DNA of 64,000 nucleotides from Roseovarius sp. (GTDB lineage: Bacteria > Pseudomonadota > Alphaproteobacteria > Rhodobacterales > Rhodobacteraceae), in the NCBI GenBank assembly GCA_014359765.1, contig JACIYT010000003.1, forward strand, positions 1-64,000, in the 5' to 3' direction. Of the stretch, positions 26,813-34,586 are shown in pieces; position 1 is the stretch's first letter, and the number at the start of each line of letters is the position of its first letter. Under the pieces are notes generated by a model. The model ran no database searches, had not been told where the DNA came from, and saw only the letters and a program-made list of their open reading frames with translations. The position numbers and the translations under genes are program-made.

Positions 26813-28138
26813 TCATTCGCCGCGCATCAACGCCAGTGCATAGGGCGGCCACATCATCACCCGCCGGAACCGCCCCAGTGGCCAGCGCCGGGGCGGTTTC
26901 TTCATGATCTCCGGATAACGGTGACGCGGCACGCGGTCCATCGCCAGATCGGCGAGGATCGCGCCGGCATGGCTTGCCATTGCCACGCCGTTGCCGTGAT
27001 AGCTGAGCCCGGCGAAGGCCCCCGGCATGTCGGGGATCGGCCCGGCATAGGGCGTGAGATCGGGCGCCAGCGACAGCAGGCCGTTCCAGCCATGCGGCGT
27101 CTCGACATCGCGCCATGCCGGGAACATCGCGTCGAAATGCGCCCGGATCGTGCGCTGCATCCGGTCATCGAACCGGGCCGAGGAAAACAGCCCGCCCCGC
27201 ATCCCGAAGAGCATCCGGTTATCGGGCATCAGCCGGAAATAATGCAGAAAGAAGCGATCATCATAGCACATCTGCCGCGTGGTCCAGCCCTGCGCGGCAA
27301 GCTCTGACTCGGTCATCGGGCGGGTCACGATCACGTTGGATTGCGTCGGCAGATAGCGCGCGCGCATCCAGCCCGGCAGGTCGTCCGAGGAATAGCCATT
27401 GGTCGCCACGATCAGGCGGCGCGCGGTGACCTGCGCCTCGGGCGTCGTCAGACGAAATCCGCCCACCTGCCGAATCGCCGTGACCGGAGAATGCGCATGG
27501 ATCCGCGCCCCCGCCCCCACCGCCGCCCGCGCGAGGCCGAGCGCGTATTTCAGCGGGTTGAGCGCGAAGCCGACAGGCGTGGTGAGCGCGGCGTGGAACG
27601 GGCCGCGCATCCCCGCCCCGGCCAGCCCCTCGGCGGGGATGATCCCGGGCGTCACGCCGTAATCTGCGGCGATCCGGGCCGCGCGCTCGGGAAAGGTGGC
27701 CGCCGCCTTCGGGGTGTGGGCGAGGAGCGTCTCGCCCTCCGAATGGATATCGGCCGCGATGGCGTGGCGCGCGATGAGATCGCGGGCGAGATGCACGGCC
27801 TCGACCTCGGTGCGCCGCCAGTCGCGCCGCGCCTCCTCGCCATGGAGCCGCCGCAACATCCCGTCCGAGGCCGCCGCGCCACCCAGACAGCAGAACCCGC
27901 CATTGCGCCCCGACGCCCCCCAGCCAGGCGTCTCGGCCTCGAACACGCGCACGCCCTCGCCCGCCTCGGCCAGATGCAGCGCCGCCGAAAGCCCGGTAAA
28001 GCCCGCGCCGATCACCGCCACGTCGCAGGTGATGTCCCCTTCGGCGCGCGGATGGTCGGGCGGCGCGGCGGTGGTGGGCCAGAAACAGCGCGCGCGCGGT
28101 CCCTCGCCATAGGCATGGGCGGGAAAGATGCGCCTCAT
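26813..28138 (-). CDS. puuB: FAD-dependent oxidoreductase, gamma-glutamylputrescine oxidase-like
   Basis: 441 residues of the DAO family. The FAD Rossmann motif is DVAVIGAGFTGLSAALHLAEAG, followed by VFEAETPGWGASGRNGGFCCLGG, the conserved ATG-like loop RRLIVATNGYSSDD and the C-terminal SYHGNGVAMASHAGAILAD. In the Puu pathway such an enzyme oxidises gamma-glutamylputrescine to the aldehyde. Its ATG overlaps the potI stop (ATGA, 28135-28138), so it is the last gene of the putrescine-uptake operon, which supports this role. The glutamylation enzyme PuuA is not in the window. Confidence 0.8.
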   Translation of the reverse strand: MRRIFPAHAYGEGPRARCFWPTTAAPPDHPRAEGDITCDVAVIGAGFTGLSAALHLAEAGEGVRVFEAETPGWGASGRNGGFCCLGGAAASDGMLRRLHGEEARRDWRRTEVEAVHLARDLIARHAIAADIHSEGETLLAHTPKAAATFPERAARIAADYGVTPGIIPAEGLAGAGMRGPFHAALTTPVGFALNPLKYALGLARAAVGAGARIHAHSPVTAIRQVGGFRLTTPEAQVTARRLIVATNGYSSDDLPGWMRARYLPTQSNVIVTRPMTESELAAQGWTTRQMCYDDRFFLHYFRLMPDNRMLFGMRGGLFSSARFDDRMQRTIRAHFDAMFPAWRDVETPHGWNGLLSLAPDLTPYAGPIPDMPGAFAGLSYHGNGVAMASHAGAILADLAMDRVPRHRYPEIMKKPPRRWPLGRFRRVMMWPPYALALMRGE

Positions 28139-28950
28139 CCCTGCACCGCGGCGCGCTCCTCTGCCTCGCGGCGCAGCGTCGCGCGTTTGGTGATCAGCGA
28201 GGCGCTGATCACCCCCACGGCGACGATCCCGATCATGATGGTGGAGAGGGCGTTGATCTCGGGGCTGACACCGAGGCGCACTGCCGACCATATCTTGATG
28301 GGCAGGGTTGTGGCGGATGGCCCGGCGGTAAACGACGCGATCACCAGATCGTCGAGCGACAGCGTGAAGGCCAGCAACCAGCCGGAAATCACCGCCGGCG
28401 CGATGATCGGCAGGGTGACAAGGCGAAAGGCATCGAAAGGCGACGCGCCGAGATCGAGCGCCGCCTCCTCCAGCGAGCGGTCGAAACTGACAAGGCGCGA
28501 GGACACCACCACCGCCACAAAGGCCATGGAAAAGGTCGTATGCGCGAGAATGATGGTAAAGACCCCGCGATCCAGCCCGATACCGATGAACAGGAGCAGA
28601 AGCGACAGGCCGGTGATCACCTCGGGCATCACAAGCGGCGCATAGATCATGCCGGAAAAGAGCGTCCGCCCCGGAAACCGCCCCACACGCACCAGCACCA
28701 GCGCCGCCATCGTGCCCAGAACCGTGGCCACGGTGGACGAGGCCACCGCCACCTTGAGCGTGACCTTGGCCGCGTCGATGAAGCCCTGATTGGAAAACAG
28801 CGTGCCATACCATTGCGTCGAGAACCCGGCCCAGACCGTCACCAGCCGCGAGGCGTTGAAGCTGTAGATGATGAGAATGAGCATCGGCAGGTAGAGAAAC
28901 GCAAAGCCGAGCGTGAGCGAGGTGGCGTTGAACCAGGTGAACCGTCTCAT
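28135..28950 (-). CDS. potI: Putrescine ABC transporter permease PotI
   Basis: 271 residues with six predicted membrane helices, starting MRRFTWFNATSLTLGFAFLYLPMLILIIYSFNASR, as in E. coli PotI. The EAA loop that contacts the ATPase is SLEEAALDLGASPFDAFRLVTLP. It pairs with PotH to form the membrane channel. AGGAGGGG precedes the ATG, and a tandem palindrome lies directly upstream of that. It is transcribed in the order potF-potG-potH-potI-puuB. Confidence 0.92.
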   Translation of the reverse strand: MRRFTWFNATSLTLGFAFLYLPMLILIIYSFNASRLVTVWAGFSTQWYGTLFSNQGFIDAAKVTLKVAVASSTVATVLGTMAALVLVRVGRFPGRTLFSGMIYAPLVMPEVITGLSLLLLFIGIGLDRGVFTIILAHTTFSMAFVAVVVSSRLVSFDRSLEEAALDLGASPFDAFRLVTLPIIAPAVISGWLLAFTLSLDDLVIASFTAGPSATTLPIKIWSAVRLGVSPEINALSTIMIGIVAVGVISASLITKRATLRREAEERAAVQG

Positions 28951-28968
28951 TCCTGCCCCTCCTGACCG

Positions 28969-29015
28969 CCGATTTCCTCAAAGGAAATCGGACCGAAATC
29001 TTTTGAAGATTTCGG
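28969..29015. repeat. Tandem palindrome pair (locus 2), between potH and potI
   Basis: Two 23-base palindromes lie one base apart. The first (28969-28991) has arms CCGATTTCCT/AGGAAATCGG; the second (28993-29015) has arms CCGAAATCTT/AAGATTTCGG. Each has a 10-bp stem and a 3-base loop. They lie after the potH stop and end about 18 bases before the potI start, inside the operon, so they could stabilise the upstream mRNA or tune potI expression. The second shares the GAAATCTT/AAGATTTC core with the locus at 39973. Confidence 0.85.
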
Positions 29016-29029
29016 CGGTGCAACGCCCG

Positions 29030-29920
29030 TCATTCCTCGGCCTCCCGCTGTTTCTGCTGGTTGAGCTGAAAGAGCACGATGGGAACGATCAGGATCAGCA
29101 GCAGGATCACCGCCACCGCGCTCGCCACCGGCCAGTCGCGATTGTTGAAGAATTCTTCCCAGAGCACCTTGCCGATCATAAGCGTCCCCGACCCGCCCAG
29201 GAGCGAGGGGATGACGAATTCGCCGATCACCGGAATGAACACCAGGAAGCACCCCGCGATGATGCCGTTTTTCGACAGCGGCACCGTCACCAGCCAGAAG
29301 GCCGAGAGCCGCGAACAACCCAGATCCTCGGCCGCCTCCAGAAGCGAGCCGTCCATCCGCTCCAGCGACGAATAGATCGGCAGGATCATGAATGGCAGGT
29401 AGGTATAGACGATGCCGATATAGACCGCAGCAGGGGTGTTGAGGATGGTGAGCGGCGTCGAGATCAGCCCCAGCCAGAGCAGGAACTGGTTGAGATAGCC
29501 CTCGGATGAGAGGATCCCCATCCACGAATAGACCCGGATCAGGAAGGAGGTCCAGAACGGCAGGATCACCAGCATCATGAGCGTGGGCCGCCAGTGATCG
29601 GGCGCATTGGCCATGCCATAGGCGATCGGATAGCCCACCAGCAAGGTCAGGACCGTCGAAAGCGCGGCGATCCGGAGCGAGGAGAGATAGGCCTTCCAGT
29701 AGAGGTCATCTGTGGTGAGAAAGATGAAATTCTCGAAATCGAGCGCGGCGAGAAACGCCTTGATCCCCGCCCATCCCTCGGACAGCTCGAGCGTGGGCGT
29801 GTAGGGCGGGATCGCCAGCGCGGTATCCGACAGCGAGATCTTCAGAACGATCAGGAACGGCACCAGAAACAGCGCCAGAAGCCAGGCAAAGGGCAGCGCG
29901 ACGAGGAGGACCCGGCCCAT
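29030..29920 (-). CDS. potH: Putrescine ABC transporter permease PotH
   Basis: 296 residues, six helices, beginning MGRVLLVALPFAWLLALFLVPFLIVLKISLS. It has the PotH-type LTTDDLYWKAYLSSLRIAAL segment and the EAA loop LLEAAEDLGCSRLSAFWLVTVPLS. It forms the permease with PotI. I set the start at the ATG 29920: AAGGAG within the potG end is seven bases upstream, and the alternative GTG at 29923 is too close. It starts 4 bases after the potG stop. Confidence 0.92.
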   Translation of the reverse strand: MGRVLLVALPFAWLLALFLVPFLIVLKISLSDTALAIPPYTPTLELSEGWAGIKAFLAALDFENFIFLTTDDLYWKAYLSSLRIAALSTVLTLLVGYPIAYGMANAPDHWRPTLMMLVILPFWTSFLIRVYSWMGILSSEGYLNQFLLWLGLISTPLTILNTPAAVYIGIVYTYLPFMILPIYSSLERMDGSLLEAAEDLGCSRLSAFWLVTVPLSKNGIIAGCFLVFIPVIGEFVIPSLLGGSGTLMIGKVLWEEFFNNRDWPVASAVAVILLLILIVPIVLFQLNQQKQREAEE

Positions 29921-29924
29921 CACC

Positions 29925-31049
29925 TCACTCCTTCAGCAGCACGGCGGCGGTGTCGGTCCACGACAGCCACACCCGGTCTTCCCAGGTGAAGCCGCGCAGC
30001 GCGAGGCGGCGGGTATTGGCCATCTGCGCCTTGACCATCTGCCCGGTATCGAGCCGGACGTGATAGGTGGAGAGGTTCCCCAGATAGGCGATGTCGATGA
30101 TCGTGCCCTGAACCACGTTGCGCCGGTCCTCGGGGCGCTCGGCGCTGATCGCCACCTTTTCGGGCCGCAGCGCGAGATGGCAGGTCTCGCCATTGTCGAA
30201 AACGGTCTCGGATTCGGCATGGAGCGGGGCCGCGCCCTCGGCGTAATGGATCGCATAGCCGGTGCCGGATTTCTGCGCCTTGCCGGTGAGGATCGTCACC
30301 TCGCCGATGAAATCGGCGACATAGACCGAATTCGGGTTCTCGTAGATGCGCGCGGGCGTGTCGGCCTGGATGATGCGGCCATTGTCCATCACCGCGACGC
30401 GCGAGGCCACGGTCATCGCCTCTTCCTGGTCATGGGTGACGATGACAAAGGTGGTGCCGGTCTTTTCCTGGATATCCATCAGCTCGAACTGCGTCGCCGT
30501 GCGCAGCTTGGCGTCGAGCGCGCCGAGCGGTTCGTCGAGCAGCAGGAGCTTCGGCGCCTTGGCGAGGCTGCGCGCGAGCGCCACGCGCTGCCGCTGCCCG
30601 CCCGAGATCTGGTGCGGCTTGCGGCGGGCGAATTTCTCCAGCCGCGTGAGCTTGAGCATTTCGTCCACGCGCGCGGCGATCTGGTCCTTTGGCTTGCCGT
30701 CGCGCTTGAGGCCGAAGGCGATATTGTCCCAGACCGACAGATGCGGGAAAAGCGCGTAGGACTGGAACATCATGTTCACCGCGCGCTTGTTGGGCGGGAT
30801 CGGCGCGATATCCTTGCCGCCCAGCAGGATCGTGCCTTCGGTCGGCTTCTCGAAGCCCGCGAGCATCCGCATCATCGTCGTCTTGCCACAGCCCGAGGGG
30901 CCGAGCAGGGCGAAGAATTCGCGCTCGTAGATGTCGAATGTCTGGTTGTCGATGGCGATGAAATCACCGAACCGCTTGGTGACGTTGCGAAACTGGATGA
31001 GCGGTTTCGCCTCGGGATCGTTCCACGGCTCGAAGACGGTCTGCCCCAT
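29925..31049 (-). CDS. potG: Putrescine ABC transporter ATP-binding protein PotG
   Basis: 374 residues. Walker A is GPSGCGKT (50-57), the ABC signature ISGGQRQRVALARSLA, Walker B KLLLLDEPLGALD and the switch His in VIVTHDQEEAM. The C-terminal TOBE-type regulatory domain begins near GEVTILTGKAQ. It energises PotHI. The order and the close resemblance of the PotF homologue upstream favour the PotFGHI (putrescine) rather than PotABCD (spermidine-preferential) type. Confidence 0.93.
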   Translation of the reverse strand: MGQTVFEPWNDPEAKPLIQFRNVTKRFGDFIAIDNQTFDIYEREFFALLGPSGCGKTTMMRMLAGFEKPTEGTILLGGKDIAPIPPNKRAVNMMFQSYALFPHLSVWDNIAFGLKRDGKPKDQIAARVDEMLKLTRLEKFARRKPHQISGGQRQRVALARSLAKAPKLLLLDEPLGALDAKLRTATQFELMDIQEKTGTTFVIVTHDQEEAMTVASRVAVMDNGRIIQADTPARIYENPNSVYVADFIGEVTILTGKAQKSGTGYAIHYAEGAAPLHAESETVFDNGETCHLALRPEKVAISAERPEDRRNVVQGTIIDIAYLGNLSTYHVRLDTGQMVKAQMANTRRLALRGFTWEDRVWLSWTDTAAVLLKE

Positions 31050-31114
31050 GCTGCCCCCGGCTGATGATGGGAAGAAAGGCCCGCGCCGGCATGTGGCGCG
31101 GGCCGCTGGCACGA

Positions 31115-32197
31115 TCAGGTGCCGGACTTGATCCTGGTCCAGAGGCGGGTAACGGTCCGCTGCACATTGGCCGGGTAGGGTGTGGTGGTAAAGAGGTTCT
31201 CCATCGCCTCCTCCGAGGGGTAGATCGCCGGATCGCCGATCACCTCCTCGTCGAGGAATTCCTGCGACGCCTTGTTGCCATTGGCGTAATAGACGTAATT
31301 CGAGGCGGCGGCCATGTTCTCGGCGTCCATGATGAAGTTGAGGAACACATGGGCCGCGTCCGGGTTGGGCGCATCGACCGGGATCGCCATCTGGTCGAAC
31401 CACATCTGCGCGCCTTCCTTCGGCGCGTTATAGACGATCTCGACGCCGTTATCGGCCTCGTCGGCGCGGTCGCGCGCCTGAAGGATATCGCCCGACCAGC
31501 CGACAGCCACGCAGATATCGCCATTGGCCAGCGCGTTGATGTATTCCGAGCTGTGGAATTTCTGGATATAGGGGCGCACGGCGGCCAGCACCGGCTCGGC
31601 CTTGGCGATCACATCGGGATCGTGGCTGTTGGGATCCTCGCCGATATACTTGAGCGCCATCGGGATCATCTCGGCGGGGGCGTCGAGGAAATGCACCCCG
31701 CAGGCGGCCAGTTTTTCCATATTGGCGGGGTTCAGCACCAGTTCGAGACTGTCGAGCGGCGCATCCTCTCCCAGCACCTCGGTCACCTTGCCGACATTGG
31801 CGCCGATGCCGGTGGTGCCCCACATGTAGTTGATCGAATAGGCGTTGTCGGGGTCGTATTGCGCGGTGCGCGCCTCGATCACGTCCCACATGTTCACGAT
31901 ATTCGGCAGTTTCGACTTGTCGAGCTTCTGGAACGCACCGGCCTGGATCTGGCGTTGCAGGAAGGTGCCCGTGGGCACCACCACGTCATAGCCCGACCCG
32001 CCGGCGAGCATCTTGGTCTCCAGCACTTCGTTGCTGTCGAACACGTCGTAGATCAGCTTGATCCCGGTCTCCTGCTCGAATTTCGACAGCAGGGACTCGT
32101 CGATATAGTCGGACCAGTTATAGACGCGCACCTCCTGCGCCTGGGCGGCCATGGCCGTGAGCGCGAGCGCGGCGGTGGTCATCATCAGATGTCGCAT
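31115..32197 (-). CDS. potF: Periplasmic putrescine-binding protein PotF
   Basis: 360 residues with a signal peptide ending MAAQAQ. EVRVYNWSDYIDESLLSKFE, KLIYDVFDSNEVLETKML, MWGTTGIGANVGKV, ACGVHFLDAPAEMIPMAL and FHSSEYINALANGDICVAVGWSGD follow E. coli PotF closely, including the aromatic/acidic polyamine site. It delivers putrescine to PotGHI. GGGAGAG precedes the ATG at 32197. It is divergent from the GntR gene; a TTTGATCA palindrome lies in the shared region. First gene of the operon. Confidence 0.95.
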   Translation of the reverse strand: MRHLMMTTAALALTAMAAQAQEVRVYNWSDYIDESLLSKFEQETGIKLIYDVFDSNEVLETKMLAGGSGYDVVVPTGTFLQRQIQAGAFQKLDKSKLPNIVNMWDVIEARTAQYDPDNAYSINYMWGTTGIGANVGKVTEVLGEDAPLDSLELVLNPANMEKLAACGVHFLDAPAEMIPMALKYIGEDPNSHDPDVIAKAEPVLAAVRPYIQKFHSSEYINALANGDICVAVGWSGDILQARDRADEADNGVEIVYNAPKEGAQMWFDQMAIPVDAPNPDAAHVFLNFIMDAENMAAASNYVYYANGNKASQEFLDEEVIGDPAIYPSEEAMENLFTTTPYPANVQRTVTRLWTRIKSGT

Positions 32198-32247
32198 TAT
32201 TCTCTCCCGTTGGGTCGGCACGTTTTCTGCATCTGCGCTGCTGCGGA

Positions 32248-32257
32248 TTTGATCAAA
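32248..32257. promoter_or_regulatory. TTTGATCAAA palindrome, candidate GntR operator (potF/gntR)
   Basis: A perfect 10-base palindrome, TTTGATCAAA, lies 51 bases upstream of potF and 92 upstream of the gntR start. The same 8-base core TTTGATCA is found within the spuC promoter at 33064. The two sites bracket the GntR-family regulator gene, the normal arrangement for an autoregulating local repressor. Confidence 0.55.
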
Positions 32258-32348
32258 AAATGCCGCACCTCGCAATGTGGCAATGTTTTCATGCAGCCGC
32301 TAAACTCGCAAGATGGGAGTTGCGGTTCGGAACGAAGAGGGCGCGGGG

Positions 32349-33044
32349 ATGCAGGAAACGGCACGGAAAACAGGCAGCGCCGCGGCCCCTCTTCCGCGGC
32401 TTCCGGCGCATGAGACAATCTATCGGCAGTTGCGCGCGCTGGTGCTGTTCGGGGATCTGGCGCCGGGGCAGGCGGTGACGATCCAGGGGCTGTGCGAGCG
32501 GCTCGATGCGGGCATGACGCCCGTGCGCGAGGCGCTGCGACGCCTGATCGCCGAGGGCGCGCTCGAATTGCAGGGCAACAGGCGGGTGTCCGTGCCCTTG
32601 CTCGATGCCGGGCATGTGGGGGAATTGATGTTTGCTCGCCAATGGCTTGACCCTCATCTCGCCGAGCGGGCGACAGCCCGCGCCACGACTGCGGATCTCG
32701 ACGGGCTGACCGCCATCGACGCCGATCTGGACCGCGCGATCCAGCAGGGCGACATGCGCGGCTATCTCGAGCGCAACTACCGCTTTCACCGGACGATTTA
32801 CGACCTGGCCGATGCGCCGATCCTGGCCGATGTGGCCGATGGGCTGTGGCTGCGGTTCGGACCGTCGCTGCGGGTGGTCTGCGGACGCATCGGCACGCTT
32901 GGCCTGCCCGACAGGCACAAGGACCTGCTGGACGCCATGCGCGCAGGAAATGGCAAGGCTGCCGCCGAGGCGATCCGCGCCGATGTGGTGCAGGGAATGG
33001 AACAGGTGCGCCAGTCGCTCGCGCAATCGGCGCGGGCCGGCTGA
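32349..33044 (+). CDS. GntR-family transcriptional regulator (FCD/FadR subfamily)
   Basis: 231 residues. The winged helix is ETIYRQLRALVLFGDLAPGQAVTIQGLCERLDAGMTPVREALRRLIAEGALELQGNRRVSV, followed by an all-helical FCD ligand domain whose metal/ligand His residues appear in NYRFHRTIYDLA and DRHKDLLDAM. It is set between potF (divergent) and spuC (downstream, same strand) and probably senses putrescine or a derivative. I prefer the ATG at 32349 (MQETARKTG), preceded by AGAGGG, over the one at 32313, which has no ribosome site. Confidence 0.85.
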   Translation: MQETARKTGSAAAPLPRLPAHETIYRQLRALVLFGDLAPGQAVTIQGLCERLDAGMTPVREALRRLIAEGALELQGNRRVSVPLLDAGHVGELMFARQWLDPHLAERATARATTADLDGLTAIDADLDRAIQQGDMRGYLERNYRFHRTIYDLADAPILADVADGLWLRFGPSLRVVCGRIGTLGLPDRHKDLLDAMRAGNGKAAAEAIRADVVQGMEQVRQSLAQSARAG

Positions 33045-33049
33045 TTCGA

Positions 33050-33077
33050 TTGACAGAGAAAAATTTGATCATATCCT
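33050..33077 (+). promoter_or_regulatory. spuC promoter with embedded TTTGATCA operator
   Basis: A perfect -35 TTGACA (33050-33055), a 16-base spacer and TATCCT (33072-33077) lie 57 bases before the spuC start. The TTTGATCA element (33064-33071) fills the downstream half of the spacer, so a bound regulator would block RNA polymerase. This is the second copy of the potF/gntR palindrome core. Confidence 0.65.
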
Positions 33078-33134
33078 GATGGCGCCGCGGCGGACCGTGC
33101 CGCCCTCCGATTCCCGAAACCAAAAGGGACTGCC

Positions 33135-34532
33135 ATGACCGCGATCACCAATCACCTGCCCACGGCCGAGCTTCAGGCGCTCGACGCCGCGCATCACATG
33201 CATCCCTTTACCCATGGCAGCCAGCTTGGCGCCAAGGGCGCGCGCATCATCACCCGCGCCAAGGGCGTCACCCTGACCGACAGCGAAGGCAACGAGATCC
33301 TCGACGCCATGGCCGGGCTCTGGTGCGTCAATGTCGGCTACGGGCGCGAGGAACTGGTCGAGGCGGCGGCGCGGCAGATGCGCGAGCTGCCCTATTACAA
33401 CACCTTCTTCCAGACCAGCCACGTGCCGGCCATCGCGCTTGCGGCCAAGCTCGCCGAACTGGCGCCGGGCGATCTCAACCATGTGTTCTTCGCCTGCTCC
33501 GGATCGGAGGCCAATGACACCAATATCCGCATGGTGCGCACCTACTGGGCCGAGCAGGGCCAGCCCGAGCGAAACATCATCATCGCGCGCAAGAACGGCT
33601 ATCACGGCTCGACCATGGGCAGCGCCAGCCTCGGGGGCATGGCCGGGATGCACGCGCAGGGCGGTCTGCCCATCCCCGACATTCATCATATCGACCAGCC
33701 CTACTGGTATGGCGAGGGCGGCGACATGGACCCGGAAGCGTTCGGGCTGGAACGCGCGCGGCAACTGGAGGAAAAGATCGAGGAACTGGGGCCGCATCGC
33801 GTCGCCGCCTTCATCGGCGAGCCGGTGCAGGGCGCAGGCGGCGTGATCATCCCGCCCGACAGCTACTGGCCGGAGATCCAGCGCATCTGCGACAAATACG
33901 GCATCCTGCTCATCGCCGACGAGGTGATCTGCGGGTTCGGGCGCACGGGCAACTGGTTCGGCAGTCAGACCATGGGCATCCGCCCCGACATCATGACTGT
34001 GGCCAAGGGCCTCTCGTCCGGTTATGCGCCGATCGGTGCCTCGATCGTCTCGGACAAGGTGGCCGAGGTGATCGACGGCTGCGAGTTCAACCATGGCTAT
34101 ACCTATTCGGGGCACCCCGTGTCCTGTGCGGTGGCGCTGGAAAACCTGCGCATCCTTCAGGAAGAGGGTATCGTTGCGCGCGTGGCCGCCGACACCGCCC
34201 CCTACATGAGGGCCAGATGGGAGAGCCTGACCGCGCATCCTCTGGTGGGCGAGGCGCGGATCGTGGGGCTGATGGGATCCATCGCGCTGACGCCCGACAA
34301 GGCGCGCCGCGCGAAGTTCGCGTCGGAGCCGGGAACGGTGGGCTATATCTGCCGCGAGCGGTGTTTCGCCAACAACCTGGTGATGCGCCATGTCGGCGAC
34401 CGGATGATCATCGCCCCGCCGCTGGTGATCGGCAAGGCGGAGATCGACACGCTGATTGACCGCGCCTGGCAATCGCTGGACGAGGCCGCGCGCCAGATCG
34501 AGGCCGAGGGGCTGATGCAGGCGGCGGAGTGA
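33135..34532 (+). CDS. spuC: Putrescine--pyruvate aminotransferase (SpuC-like, class III)
   Basis: 465 residues. The N-terminus ALDAAHHMHPFTHGSQLGAKGARIITRAKG and AMAGLWCVNVGYGREELVEAA resemble Pseudomonas SpuC. PLP-binding landmarks are ACSGSEANDTNIRMVRTYW, GEPVQGAGGVIIPP, IADEVICGFGRTGNWFG and the Schiff-base Lys in VAKGLSSGYAPIG. It would convert putrescine to 4-aminobutanal. The linked uptake operon and regulator support this assignment; in other genomes close relatives act on beta-alanine or other diamines. The promoter carries the shared operator. A hairpin and a 3'-end motif follow. Confidence 0.82.
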   Translation: MTAITNHLPTAELQALDAAHHMHPFTHGSQLGAKGARIITRAKGVTLTDSEGNEILDAMAGLWCVNVGYGREELVEAAARQMRELPYYNTFFQTSHVPAIALAAKLAELAPGDLNHVFFACSGSEANDTNIRMVRTYWAEQGQPERNIIIARKNGYHGSTMGSASLGGMAGMHAQGGLPIPDIHHIDQPYWYGEGGDMDPEAFGLERARQLEEKIEELGPHRVAAFIGEPVQGAGGVIIPPDSYWPEIQRICDKYGILLIADEVICGFGRTGNWFGSQTMGIRPDIMTVAKGLSSGYAPIGASIVSDKVAEVIDGCEFNHGYTYSGHPVSCAVALENLRILQEEGIVARVAADTAPYMRARWESLTAHPLVGEARIVGLMGSIALTPDKARRAKFASEPGTVGYICRERCFANNLVMRHVGDRMIIAPPLVIGKAEIDTLIDRAWQSLDEAARQIEAEGLMQAAE

Positions 34533-34547
34533 GGGGCCAGCCCCTCA
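34530..34547 (+). terminator. Hairpin overlapping the spuC stop codon
   Basis: TGAGGGG (34530-34536, including the stop TGA) and CCCCTCA (34541-34547) form a 7-bp stem with a CCAG loop. There is no T-run, so it may stabilise the 3' end rather than terminate alone. It is followed nine bases later by the GGAGTATTT...GATGAA motif. Confidence 0.45.
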
Positions 34548-34555
34548 CACTCCCC

Positions 34556-34577
34556 GGAGTATTTCGGGAAAGATGAA
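34556..34577 (+). repeat. GGAGTATTT...GATGAA 3'-end motif (copy 2)
   Basis: GGAGTATTTCGG followed by GAAAGATGAA lies downstream of spuC in the sense orientation. It matches the motif downstream of uvrD (11911-11931) at about 16 of 22 positions. It separates spuC from the convergent doeA gene. Confidence 0.5.
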
Positions 34578-34586
34578 GGGCGGGCC

